64,000 nucleotides of DNA from JAJRTA01 sp965603125. Lineage in GTDB: Bacteria; Zixibacteria; MSB-5A5; GN15; FEB-12. A program made the translations under genes and the position numbers. Shown piece after piece: positions 8,504-17,143 of the stretch; the stretch's first letter is position 1; every line of letters starts with the position of its first letter. Below the pieces are notes generated by a model. It was not told where the DNA came from and did not search any database. It saw nothing but the letters and a program-made list of their open reading frames with translations. Location of the stretch: positions 18,776-82,775 of the forward strand of contig CBFDBU010000012.1 in assembly GCA_965603125.1 (NCBI GenBank). Reading direction: 5' to 3'.

Positions 8504-9082
8504 ATGCCAGCTACCGGCGGTGCCGGCGATAGGAGGCGCAGCTTCCGGTCCCCTCGTTTCTACGTGACAACAAGCCTGATGGCTTTTTCGGCAGTCGTGC
8601 TGTCAGGCGCCGTGATTGCCTGTTTCGATCGGGCCCTTGATCGCGAGTTGCTTGCTGATGCGTCCAGTTCGGTTGAGCTGGCAGCAGTAACGCTAATGCC
8701 CTACATGATATCGGCGGCGGTGGCGGCCATCACCGCTATCGGAATCACAACCATACTGCCCTTGATGCGGGTGTCCCGGTCGCTGACGGTGCTCCAGGAT
8801 CGCCTGGCCGAGATGGCCTGCGGGGATCTGGCCTCGCGGATCAACGTCAACGACGGCAGCGAGCATGTGAGACTGCTGGCGCGTGAGTTGAACCGCGCCA
8901 CAGCCGGTGTGGCCAATCAGATTACAGGCTGGAAGATCATCAACCGGCAGCAGTGGGATCTGCTGGAAACCGTTCGCCGGGCCGTGGCGGAGAATGACTG
9001 CCGAAAAGCACTGCTGGCGGTAGAACAGATACAGGCCAACTGGGAGAAGATAGCAGCCATCGAGGAGCGACTTATAACCTGA
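8504..9082 (+). CDS. Two-helix membrane protein with a HAMP domain and no output domain
   Basis: A 192-residue protein. The start at 8504 is preferred because AGGAGAG lies a few bases upstream. A basic N-terminus is followed by a hydrophobic segment (about residues 20-40), a short periplasmic loop of only ~20 residues, a second hydrophobic segment (about 62-83) and then a HAMP-like linker (VSRSLTVLQDRLAEMACGDL ... ELNRATAGV). The remaining ~60 residues are helical, with no kinase, cyclase or methyl-accepting domain. HAMP domains pass signals across the membrane in receptors; a HAMP-only protein may act on a partner. Its stop directly abuts the lpxD stop (convergent). Confidence 0.65.
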   Translation: MPATGGAGDRRRSFRSPRFYVTTSLMAFSAVVLSGAVIACFDRALDRELLADASSSVELAAVTLMPYMISAAVAAITAIGITTILPLMRVSRSLTVLQDRLAEMACGDLASRINVNDGSEHVRLLARELNRATAGVANQITGWKIINRQQWDLLETVRRAVAENDCRKALLAVEQIQANWEKIAAIEERLIT

Positions 9083-10117
9083 TCAATCGGGCTTCTCTTT
9101 CTCGAGCCGGCGCACCCTTTTCAGCAGCTCCGGCAGCCTTCGGAGGGCGGCCTCGATTTTCTTGGACTCCATTATCTCACGCGCGGGGGAGCCGAGAACT
9201 GCCGACCCCGGGGCGAGTGACTTGGAAACTCCGCTCTGGGCCGCCACTTTGACCCCATCCCCGATCTCGAGGTGCCCCACAAGCCCCACCTGCCCCGCCA
9301 GGATTACTCCGTCACCAATCCTGGTCGACCCGGAGATACCGACTTGGGACACGATAATGCAGTTGCGGCCGATCTCGACGTTGTGAGCGATCTGGACTAA
9401 GTTGTCAATTTTGGTTCCCCGTCCAATGCGGGTAGGCCCCAGGGCGCCGCGGTCAACCGAACAGTTGGAACCGATCTCAACCTCGTCGTCTATCTCGATC
9501 CAGCCGATCTGCTTGATCTTCTTGAGGCCCGTGTCCGACTCGGCGAAACCGAATCCGTCCGACCCGATCACGGTCGAAGAATGAATAATGACTTTGCTGC
9601 CGATCCGGGAGCCGGCCAGTATCCTCACTCCGGGATAGATCAGGCAGTCGTCGCCGATTGAAACCTCCGGGCCGACATAGATCGACGAAACGAGTTGAGT
9701 GTTCTTGCCGATGACCGCCCCTGTCCGAACGTGACACAGGGGGCCGATCGCCGCCGAGGGATCGACCGCAGCGCCGGTCTCGACCACGGCGCTCTCGTGA
9801 ATGCCGCCTTCGACGAGGCGGCGGTCGGGATAGAGGATATCGATAACTCTGGCAAAGGTCAGGTACGGGTTCACGTGGCGGAGCGCTGGACGACCCGAAC
9901 AGGCGGTATCCATGTCGAGCACTACCGCTGCCGCTCTCGTATTCTCGAGGTGCTTCAGGTAGCGGCGGTTGGCGAGGAAAGTAATCTCACCTTCGGCCGC
10001 GGTGGCTATCGGCGCCGCGCCGGTAATCTTGACCTTGCCGTCGCCCTCCAGCCTGGCCCCGACCCTTTCGGCCAGCTCCCCCAGTGAAAGGGAGACGTTT
10101 CTATTCGATGTCTTCAA
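9083..10117 (-). CDS. lpxD: UDP-3-O-acylglucosamine N-acyltransferase
   Basis: A 344-residue cytoplasmic enzyme adding the second (amide-linked) acyl chain in lipid A synthesis from acyl-ACP. The N-terminal uridine-binding domain shows AEGEITFLANRRYLKHLENT. From about residue 100 it has repeated hexapeptides of the left-handed beta-helix, with the conserved active-site histidine in NLVQIAHNVEIG. A C-terminal helix follows. The start overlaps the skp stop by 17 bp. This is the last gene of the rplU-bamA-skp-lpxD operon and evidence for an LPS-type outer membrane. Confidence 0.96.
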   Translation of the reverse strand: MKTSNRNVSLSLGELAERVGARLEGDGKVKITGAAPIATAAEGEITFLANRRYLKHLENTRAAAVVLDMDTACSGRPALRHVNPYLTFARVIDILYPDRRLVEGGIHESAVVETGAAVDPSAAIGPLCHVRTGAVIGKNTQLVSSIYVGPEVSIGDDCLIYPGVRILAGSRIGSKVIIHSSTVIGSDGFGFAESDTGLKKIKQIGWIEIDDEVEIGSNCSVDRGALGPTRIGRGTKIDNLVQIAHNVEIGRNCIIVSQVGISGSTRIGDGVILAGQVGLVGHLEIGDGVKVAAQSGVSKSLAPGSAVLGSPAREIMESKKIEAALRRLPELLKRVRRLEKEKPD

Positions 10118-10637
10118 GACGCTTCAGCACTTCTTCCGTGACATCGTACGATTCCTTGACATACCCCAGGCCGCTTTGCAGAGTGAAAATAATATCATAG
10201 TTGCCCTCGATGGCCACTTCTTCGATGGCACTGGTGATGTTCTCCAGGAGCGGCTGAATCAACTGGTTCTGCTTTCGTTCGGCCGTGCCGCCGGGGCCGT
10301 ATATCTGGCGCGTGTAGGCGTCCAGAGCCTCGGTCTTGGCGTTGATCGCGGCTTCCCTTTCCCGCTTCTTGTCTTCCGACAGGATCAGTTTCTGCTTTTC
10401 GTATTCCTCCTGGAGTTCCTGTAACTCCTGCTGTTCGGTTACGGCCTCATCTTCCCAGGCCCGGGACTCCAGTTCCCATTCTTCCTGTGCTACCTTCCAG
10501 GCCTTGTAATCCTGCTTGATCTGTTCGTCATTCACGAATCCGATCTTGATGCCCTGGGCATTTGCGGCCGGGGCCATAACCGAACTGAGAAACACCAGTG
10601 TCGAAAGTGCCGATAGCGCTCTGCTGATGTTACGCAT
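10101..10637 (-). CDS. skp: Periplasmic OmpH/Skp family chaperone
   Basis: A 178-residue exported protein with a signal peptide (about residues 1-27, cleavage after ANA). The mature part begins IKIGFVNDEQI, as in OmpH/Skp proteins, then a long charged coiled-coil (about residues 45-115, rich in E, Q and K) and a C-terminal return to the body domain (YDIIFTLQSGLGYV). Skp trimers hold unfolded outer-membrane proteins on the way to BamA. The position directly after bamA and before lpxD is the classic order and supports the call despite weak sequence conservation in this family. Confidence 0.88.
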   Translation of the reverse strand: MRNISRALSALSTLVFLSSVMAPAANAQGIKIGFVNDEQIKQDYKAWKVAQEEWELESRAWEDEAVTEQQELQELQEEYEKQKLILSEDKKREREAAINAKTEALDAYTRQIYGPGGTAERKQNQLIQPLLENITSAIEEVAIEGNYDIIFTLQSGLGYVKESYDVTEEVLKRLEDIE

Positions 10638-10664
10638 AGCATTCTCCTGTGTTATTGAGAGTTC

Positions 10665-13136
10665 CTATCTGAACGTTGTTCCATACTGAAAATGTGGTTT
10701 CCAGCCTTTGCCCTTGTCACGGAATTCATCCAGGGCGTAGCCGAAGTCGAATCCGAACGTCCCCAGTCCCGGTATCAGGATTCGAAATCCCAGTCCGGCT
10801 CCCCGATACAGCCCGGTCAGGGGTTTGATGTCACGGCGGTGCAGCCAGGAGTTCCCGGCGTCAAAGAAAGCCAGGCCGTATATCTGTCCTTCCACGAAAG
10901 GGAACTGCAATTCGAGGTTAGTCGTGATCATGTACTTACCGCGCACCCGCGTGTGGAAAGGGGAGATGACGACACTGTCGGGAGGATCGACACCAACCAC
11001 CGCCTGGGGGTTCGAGTAGTAGATAGTGCTGTCGGAAGCCGTCACCATCGTGTCGGGTGTGAGTGAACCACCATCGTAACCGCGCACGACCCCGTCAAAG
11101 TCCGTTCCCCCGGGGGTGAAGCGATCCGTCACCAGGATACGATCATCACCCGAGGGAGAAGTCACCACTCCGTACTGAACCTTGGCGGCCAGGGCGAATT
11201 TCCACACCAGCGGTATGAATTTGGCCAGTTCGATCGAGTGCTTCTGATAATGCCAGAAACCGCCCAACAGCCCGCCGGTGTTCTCAAAGGTGTAGGAGAG
11301 AATCGACCCGGAAGTTGCAAACTCCGGCAGATTGCGTGAGTCCCGTCTTATGTTGATCGCGAATCTGGATGCCGTGAGCCATTCCTCGTCGTAGTTGATG
11401 ATCGATCCGGGATAGGGGCCGTGCTGCTTCTCTCCTAACGGTACATTCAAGTTAATGCCGCCTACGCTGCCGGCGAACCGATAGGACGACTTGTAGGAAC
11501 TCTGACGTACGAAGTAGTCTTCGAACTCAAAGAACCGGTGCCGTTCCAGGACATAGGACCCGTAAATGCGGAAGTAGTTATCCGGCCAGCGGAGTCTTCG
11601 CCCCACCCGGATTGACCCGCCCTGGCGGCCCTCGGTATAATCCTCAAACCAGCGCTGATTGACGGTATATATGCTGACTCCCAGCAGGGTCGGCCGACCG
11701 AATACCCACGGCTCGGTGAACGACAGCGAAAAGGAATTGCGGCGGCGGCCGAAGTCGATGCTGAAGGCGACGTTCTGGCCGTTGCCACGGAAGTTGGGGA
11801 TCCCCAGACCGACATTACCCACTAACTTGTCCTGGCTGTTGTAACCTGCCCCCGCCATGATTTGCCCGGTTCGTTTTTCCACCACCTCGTATTCGAGATC
11901 GACGTCGCCGTTGGGCAAAGATATCGGGGTGGGCACAACCCTTTCGAAGTAGTTCAGGGCCATCACGTCGCGGACCGACCGTATCGCCAGCGACTGGTTG
12001 AACACCTGTCCCGGAAGCGTCGAAATCTCCCGGCGGATCACCTTCTCCTTGGTCTTGTAGTTGCCCACAATTTTCACCAGATTGACATGCGACGGCAACC
12101 CCTCCAGAATATCGTAGTTGATATCCACTATGGAGTCGGCCCGGGTAGTCCTGATGTCGGCCACGCGGATGTGCAGGTGGCCTACCTCGTAGTAAGCGGA
12201 GTAGATCCCCTCCAGCGTCTTATCATACTTCTCGGTGTCGAACACCTGGTCTTCCTCGAATTCCAGGAGCCGCGACAGCAAATCCACCGACAGGCGCTCG
12301 TTGCTGGTGAACTGGACCGATCCGAAGTAGTAGCGGGGGCCTTCGTACACCTCAAGAAAGATCGTCATCCGGTTTCGCGTACTGTCGATCCAGATGGAGT
12401 CCGAGACCAGGTAGGCGTCGATGTAACCGCGGCGGTGGAACTCGTCGATGACCTTGTCCAGGTCCTCATCGTACTTGTCCTGGGCGAAATCAGAGCTTCT
12501 CAGAAAACCTCGCTTGCGGTTACGCATCTTCTTGATAACGTCGTTGTCCTTGACGCATACATTTCCGCTGAGCACGACCTTCTCCACCTTGACCTTGGAC
12601 TTCTCGTCGATGTGGTACTTCAGCGAGGCCAGCGTCGAATCGTCGAGGTACGATATTTCGGGTCTTATGTCCGCCTGAAAATAGCCCTTTTCGGCGTACA
12701 TCTCAGCGATCTGGTTCTTCTTCTCGCTGATGAGATACGGTGAAATGTGGACACCTTCGGCCAGGGCCACTTCCTGCTTTAAGTCCTTGGTTTTGATCTT
12801 CTTGTTGCCGTCAAATTCCAGGTTAGATAATTTCGGCAGTTCCTTGACGACGATGAAGACCTTCAGCCCGCCCACAACCGGTTCGGCCTCGATGCGCACG
12901 TCCGAGAACAGGCCCAGGCCATAAAGCCGCCGAATAGTCTCGGTAATGGCCGTCGGCGTCAGCGACATCCCTTCGTCAATCGAGGCCACGCCCAGTATCA
13001 GCGATTCGGTGGCGATGCGGTTACCTTCCACTTCGACACCGACCACGTTGAACTGCTGTTGCGCGTGGATGACCTGCCCGAGAAAGAGAATCGGCAGTGC
13101 GACAAGGAGAGCTGTCCGTGCTCTGGTTCGCAGCAT
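10665..13136 (-). CDS. bamA: Outer-membrane assembly factor BamA
   Basis: An 823-residue Omp85 protein that inserts beta-barrel proteins into the outer membrane. The start at 13136 gives a good signal peptide (MLRTRARTALLVALPILFLG ... HAQQ); a longer in-frame extension upstream would run across rplU and is rejected. POTRA domains fill roughly residues 27-420 (VVGVEVEGNRIATESLI, LSNLEFDGNKKIKTKDL, VEKVVLSGN, YYFGSVQFTSNERLS, VNLVKIVGNYKTKEKVI). The barrel with a GAGYNSQDKLVGNVGLGIPN repeat follows. The protein ends GTTFR, so the usual terminal aromatic of the beta-signal is one residue from the end. It is 14 bp after rplU and 27 bp before skp. Confidence 0.96.
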   Translation of the reverse strand: MLRTRARTALLVALPILFLGQVIHAQQQFNVVGVEVEGNRIATESLILGVASIDEGMSLTPTAITETIRRLYGLGLFSDVRIEAEPVVGGLKVFIVVKELPKLSNLEFDGNKKIKTKDLKQEVALAEGVHISPYLISEKKNQIAEMYAEKGYFQADIRPEISYLDDSTLASLKYHIDEKSKVKVEKVVLSGNVCVKDNDVIKKMRNRKRGFLRSSDFAQDKYDEDLDKVIDEFHRRGYIDAYLVSDSIWIDSTRNRMTIFLEVYEGPRYYFGSVQFTSNERLSVDLLSRLLEFEEDQVFDTEKYDKTLEGIYSAYYEVGHLHIRVADIRTTRADSIVDINYDILEGLPSHVNLVKIVGNYKTKEKVIRREISTLPGQVFNQSLAIRSVRDVMALNYFERVVPTPISLPNGDVDLEYEVVEKRTGQIMAGAGYNSQDKLVGNVGLGIPNFRGNGQNVAFSIDFGRRRNSFSLSFTEPWVFGRPTLLGVSIYTVNQRWFEDYTEGRQGGSIRVGRRLRWPDNYFRIYGSYVLERHRFFEFEDYFVRQSSYKSSYRFAGSVGGINLNVPLGEKQHGPYPGSIINYDEEWLTASRFAINIRRDSRNLPEFATSGSILSYTFENTGGLLGGFWHYQKHSIELAKFIPLVWKFALAAKVQYGVVTSPSGDDRILVTDRFTPGGTDFDGVVRGYDGGSLTPDTMVTASDSTIYYSNPQAVVGVDPPDSVVISPFHTRVRGKYMITTNLELQFPFVEGQIYGLAFFDAGNSWLHRRDIKPLTGLYRGAGLGFRILIPGLGTFGFDFGYALDEFRDKGKGWKPHFQYGTTFR

Positions 13137-13150
13137 CTTAAGTGAGATTC

Positions 13151-13471
13151 TCAGCCCTGTGGCGAAATGATCTTGTTTATCTTGATCTCGCTGTAGTCCT
13201 GGCGATGGCCTGTGGTGCGGCGGTATTTTTTGCGGCGTTTGAACTTGTACACCAGCACCTTGTCGGCCTTGCCGTGGCCGATAACTTCCGCCTCGATCCG
13301 GGCATCCTCCACAAAGGGAGTGCCCACCAGCGACTTCTCGCCGTCGTTGATCATGAGAACTTCGCCGATATCGAGTTGGGAGCCATCTTCGGCGGCCTGC
13401 AGAGGGATTTTCAGAACGGTTCCTTCTTCGGCGGTATATTGAAACCCGGCCAGTTGAAACACGGCGTACAT
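13151..13471 (-). CDS. rplU: Large ribosomal subunit protein bL21
   Basis: A 106-residue ribosomal protein starting MYAVFQLAGFQYTAEEG with the family motif VYKFKRRKKYRR.TGHRQ near residue 80. It binds 23S rRNA domains near protein L20. TCCTCC on the plus strand (13478-13483) gives a strong GGAGGA Shine-Dalgarno on the coding strand. In most bacteria rplU is followed by rpmA (bL27); here the next gene is bamA, 14 bp away. Confidence 0.96.
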   Translation of the reverse strand: MYAVFQLAGFQYTAEEGTVLKIPLQAAEDGSQLDIGEVLMINDGEKSLVGTPFVEDARIEAEVIGHGKADKVLVYKFKRRKKYRRTTGHRQDYSEIKINKIISPQG

Positions 13472-13523
13472 TATCTATCCTCCAGCAATAGAAGTTGTTA
13501 ACCAGCTTACATTTAAGCCATGC

Positions 13524-13551
13524 AAAGTAACACAAAGCCCCGGCAAGTCAA
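13524..13551 (-). promoter_or_regulatory. Possible promoter of the rplU-bamA-skp-lpxD operon
   Basis: On the minus strand TTGACT (13551-13546) and TACTTT (13529-13524) are spaced by 16 bp, about 55 bp before the rplU start. The -10 is weak, but the location and -35 match are good. Confidence 0.45.
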
Positions 13552-13982
13552 GGTAATTCTTGGCGAGGCGTGCCCCGCGGAGGGAAACCTTGTGCCAGAG
13601 CTTAGACCGCCAAGCGCAAACGAAGTTCCAGATACCCAGACGGATTTTGCCGCCGCGTAGCGGTGTTTGCACCACATTTGTCTGGATCACGGTGGGCGTA
13701 GACTCCCGAGGCCGATTGCATCGCCCCGACAGCCCGCCCGTGGTGCAATTGCGGGTAGTGTCCCCGATAGAACTTTTTGGCTATAATATTGCTACAAATA
13801 ATGACACAAGTGTTGCATATTAGAGATCACAAGATAAGTGAGTTCTCACATTCTTGGTAGTGTTGTGGATGAAGTTATTCTAATCCAGATTTCGCCTTCT
13901 GGTCTGTGAACAGCGATTGAGATTCGTTAGCGTGTGGCCTATGGAGATTAGTATATTCAGAGACTCGTAATGAAAGAACCCA
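13552..13982. other. Gene-free stretch between rplU and the AT-rich lipoprotein
   Basis: About 430 bp with no supportable gene. Composition changes near 13770 from GC-rich to AT-rich, continuing into the next gene. TATAAT at 13782-13787 and TATATT at 13952-13957 could be -10 boxes for that gene, but neither has a well-spaced -35. No terminator or repeat is evident. Confidence 0.5.
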
Positions 13983-14756
13983 ATGCTCAATAACACTAGG
14001 TACACATCAATCATCGGAATTTCAATCATCACCTCTGCCCTGATAGCAATTCTATTAAGTGTGGGCTGTTCAGATGAAATGCCGCAATATAACTTCACTT
14101 ACCGTGAAGGTGAAAAACCTAGGCGAAATCACATTCCCTCAGAGAAAGACATTCCTTTCAAAGACTACAAGATCACTACTAACGCTCCAATAGAGTCAGA
14201 GCACTATTTGCCAATTTGGGAACGTGCTCTTAAGGCAACCAATGGAATGAGTGATATGTATTTTAATAGGCACATTAGGGTAATACGTACCTCCGCTGAG
14301 AAATATGGAAGCGGTGAGAATACGACACAGAAGTTCAGAATACACTATTACTATTATATTGACTGGGCTCAGGTAAAATTGAGGGATAGTTTTACAATAG
14401 GATATGGAGAATCACAACTTTATGACAACTTCAGTTGTGAAGCAATTGACGACTCACTCTCTGCATTTGAAGAACGAATGATGGATGAACGATCAGGTAA
14501 ACATAAACATATTCAAAAGATTGAGATAATTGATTCTATCGCCAGTAAGGAAGAGATAATTGCGGCTGTATCCGAGGCATCTCCTCATTTCTTTTTTGAT
14601 GTCGGCAAGCACTTTCGATTTGATCACCGAGGGCAACTGACACTTAGGTTACAAGGAGAAGTCGATGCGTCAAAAAACAAATGCATCAGAGGCAAGATTG
14701 CCATAAAAGATGCGAGAATATTGGAAATTAGTGGGTCTCCATGTTTCATATATTGA
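13983..14756 (+). CDS. Hypothetical lipoprotein, AT-rich
   Basis: A 257-residue protein of unknown function. The N-terminus has a hydrophobic segment (IIGISIITSALIAILLSVGC) ending in a lipobox-like SVGC, so export and lipidation are likely. The rest is hydrophilic, with a tyrosine run (IHYYYYIDW) and alternating polar strands; I do not recognise a family. Two cysteines (near residues 149 and 231) are inside the body. Base composition is plainly more AT-rich than all neighbours, with codons ending in A/T, which suggests recent transfer. It stands alone between gene-free stretches. Confidence 0.6.
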   Translation: MLNNTRYTSIIGISIITSALIAILLSVGCSDEMPQYNFTYREGEKPRRNHIPSEKDIPFKDYKITTNAPIESEHYLPIWERALKATNGMSDMYFNRHIRVIRTSAEKYGSGENTTQKFRIHYYYYIDWAQVKLRDSFTIGYGESQLYDNFSCEAIDDSLSAFEERMMDERSGKHKHIQKIEIIDSIASKEEIIAAVSEASPHFFFDVGKHFRFDHRGQLTLRLQGEVDASKNKCIRGKIAIKDARILEISGSPCFIY

Positions 14757-15097
14757 ACAACAGTGAATCTCATCAGAGAATGTAACTATGAGACATTTGT
14801 TGTGGAGCAGCACACAGATGGAGGTGCCCCCTTCCATGTTCGTGTACCACAATACGTTACAGCACCACGCGGAGCCGGGCGGTTTGCCTGTCCCCCTCCA
14901 ATGGATAATGCATCCGGCGTACTCCAATTCCCTTGCTTCCAATAATCTGACCATATCACTAATCCCCCGAAGGTGAACGGTCGCTCTGGCGACCATAGTA
15001 GGCGTAAAGCGCAGATTCCACTTAGCCCGCCCCCCAATTGCAATTGCAGGCCGGCAAGGAATTGGATATATTGCCCTATCAGACGTTTCTTAGGTAT
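14757..15097. other. Gene-free stretch before uvrB
   Basis: About 340 bp. It contains a small perfect hairpin, GGTCGC (14979-14984) with GCGACC (14989-14994) around TCTG, lacking a T-run, and the probable uvrB promoter at 15044-15072. No coding sequence is supportable. Confidence 0.5.
15044..15072 (+). promoter_or_regulatory. Probable uvrB promoter
   Basis: TTGCAG at 15044-15049 and TATATT at 15067-15072 with a 17-bp spacer, about 25 bp before the uvrB start. No inverted repeat typical of a LexA box is evident around it. Confidence 0.5.
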
Positions 15098-17143
15098 ATG
15101 AGTATGTCCGCAGAAGTAAACCACAGCCGGGAGCAGGCGACCACCGAGTTTGCGCTCCATTCCCCTTTTACCGCCCGAGGTGACCAGCCCCAGGCGATAG
15201 ATGAGCTTGTCCGGGGGCTGGAGCAGGAGCGCAGGCACCAGACGCTGTTGGGCGTGACCGGCTCGGGGAAGACGTTCACCATTGCCAACGTCATTGCGAG
15301 CCACGGCCGCCCGACCCTGGTGATATCTCACAACAAGACCCTGGCGGCCCAGCTCTACGGCGAACTCAAGGCCTTCTTTCCCAACAACGCCGTTGAGTTC
15401 TTCATCAGCTATTACGATTACTACCAGCCGGAAGCGTACCTCCCCACCACCGATACCTTTATCGAGAAAGACACCTCGGTCAACGAGGATATCGACCGCC
15501 TGCGCCTGCGCGCTACGGCCTCGCTGCTGGAGCGCAGGGACGTGGTTATTGTCGCGTCCGTTTCGTGCATCTACGGCCTGGGTTCCCCGGAGGAGTACAA
15601 GCGCCAGTTCGTGCTGCTGGAGAAGGGCCGGCAACGCGACCGCGACGAGGTCATCCGCAAACTGATAGACATCCACTACAACCGCAACGACATCGATTTC
15701 AGCCGGGGGAACTTCCGCGTACGCGGCGATACGATTGAGTTGATCCCGGCCTACCATGAGAACGCCATCCGGATAGAGTTCTTTGGTGACGAGATCGAGC
15801 GCATCAGCGAAATCAACCCCCTCACGGGCGAAATCATCAGCGAGCGGGACCGGGCGGCGATCTACCCCGCCAAGCATTTCATCACCTCCAGGCCTCAATT
15901 GAACGCCGCCATTGGGACGATCAAGGAGGAACTGGCCGCAAGGCTGGAGGAGTTTCGATCACGGAACATGCTCCTTGAGGCTCAACGGTTAGAGATGCGA
16001 ACTAAGTACGACCTGGAGATGCTCAAGGAGGTCGGGTACTGCACCGGGATCGAAAACTACTCCCGGCACCTGGCCGGGCGGAAACCGGGGGAGCGGCCGT
16101 ACACGTTGATCGATTTTCTGGGTGACGATTTCCTGACGATCATAGATGAATCCCACCAGTCGATTCCACAGCTTCGCGCCATGTTCGCCGGCGACCGCAG
16201 TCGTAAGGAAACACTGGTGGCGCACGGCTTTCGACTGCCGTCGGCGCTGGATAACCGGCCTCTTTTCTTCGAGGAATTCGAGAACCTTGTCAATGAGAGA
16301 ATATACGTGTCGGCCACCCCGGCCCAGTACGAGCTTGAGAAGTGCGAAGGGGTGATTGTCGAGCAGGTGATTCGCCCCACCGGGCTGCTTGACCCGAAGG
16401 TGACGATCAAACCGCTCTCAAGCCAGGTGGACGACCTGATGGAGCAGGCGAAACGACGCCAGGCCCAAGGCGAACGCGTGCTCGTGACAACGCTCACCAA
16501 GCGTATGGCCGAAGACCTGACCGACTACCTTTCCCGCGCCGGTGTGAAGGTGCGCTACCTGCACAGCGAGATCGAGACGATTGACCGTACCGAGATCATC
16601 CGCGATCTGCGCCTGGCGGAGTTTCAGGTCCTGATCGGCGTCAACCTTCTACGCGAGGGTCTTGATCTGCCGGAGGTCTCGCTGGTGGCCATTCTTGACG
16701 CCGACAAGGAGGGATTCCTTCGCTCGGAACGGTCCTTGATTCAGACCGCCGGACGCGCCGCCCGCAACAAGAACGGCGAGGTCATATTTTACGCCGACAA
16801 AATCACCGACTCGATGCGCAAGGCCATCGACGAGACGGATCGCCGGCGCAGCAAACAATTGGCCTACAACCGGAAACATGATATCCACCCGGAGACTATC
16901 CACAAGACGCGCGCAGAAATCCTGCGCTCCACCAGCTTTGCCGATGCCCGGACGGTCCCGGAGAAGAATCTTGAGAAGCCGTCTAACTTCGTCCGCATGA
17001 GCAAAGAGGACCAGGTGGCGTTTATGATGAATGCCATGAGGGAGGCCGCCGACAACCTTGATTTCGAGGTTGCCATACAGATGCGCGATGAGATCAGACG
17101 GCTCAAAGATGAAATCAAGAAAAGCCGAGGTAATAAGAAGTGA
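15098..17143 (+). CDS. uvrB: Excinuclease ABC subunit B
   Basis: A 681-residue damage-verifying helicase of nucleotide excision repair; it receives DNA from UvrA and recruits UvrC. Motifs: Walker A GVTGSGKTFT near residue 50, the damage-probing beta-hairpin YYDYYQPEAYLP, DESHQS, SATPAQYELE, the helicase motif VLIGVNLLREGLDLPE, QTAGRAARN, and the C-terminal UVR motif (MREAADNLDFEVAIQMRDEI). The start is 15098 or the next ATG at 15104; neither has a strong Shine-Dalgarno. The stop overlaps the GTG start of the following lipoprotein gene by 4 bp. Confidence 0.97.
   Translation: MSMSAEVNHSREQATTEFALHSPFTARGDQPQAIDELVRGLEQERRHQTLLGVTGSGKTFTIANVIASHGRPTLVISHNKTLAAQLYGELKAFFPNNAVEFFISYYDYYQPEAYLPTTDTFIEKDTSVNEDIDRLRLRATASLLERRDVVIVASVSCIYGLGSPEEYKRQFVLLEKGRQRDRDEVIRKLIDIHYNRNDIDFSRGNFRVRGDTIELIPAYHENAIRIEFFGDEIERISEINPLTGEIISERDRAAIYPAKHFITSRPQLNAAIGTIKEELAARLEEFRSRNMLLEAQRLEMRTKYDLEMLKEVGYCTGIENYSRHLAGRKPGERPYTLIDFLGDDFLTIIDESHQSIPQLRAMFAGDRSRKETLVAHGFRLPSALDNRPLFFEEFENLVNERIYVSATPAQYELEKCEGVIVEQVIRPTGLLDPKVTIKPLSSQVDDLMEQAKRRQAQGERVLVTTLTKRMAEDLTDYLSRAGVKVRYLHSEIETIDRTEIIRDLRLAEFQVLIGVNLLREGLDLPEVSLVAILDADKEGFLRSERSLIQTAGRAARNKNGEVIFYADKITDSMRKAIDETDRRRSKQLAYNRKHDIHPETIHKTRAEILRSTSFADARTVPEKNLEKPSNFVRMSKEDQVAFMMNAMREAADNLDFEVAIQMRDEIRRLKDEIKKSRGNKK

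Noticed and set aside
11862..12743. A 293-residue plus-strand frame inside bamA
   Set aside because: It is antisense to POTRA coding sequence and is an artefact of GC-rich codons.
14979..14994. Hairpin GGTCGC/GCGACC as a terminator of the AT-rich lipoprotein gene
   Set aside because: It lies over 220 bp after the stop and has no T-run.
14786..15898. A 370-residue minus-strand frame opposite uvrB
   Set aside because: UvrB is certain on the plus strand; the frame has no recognisable domain.
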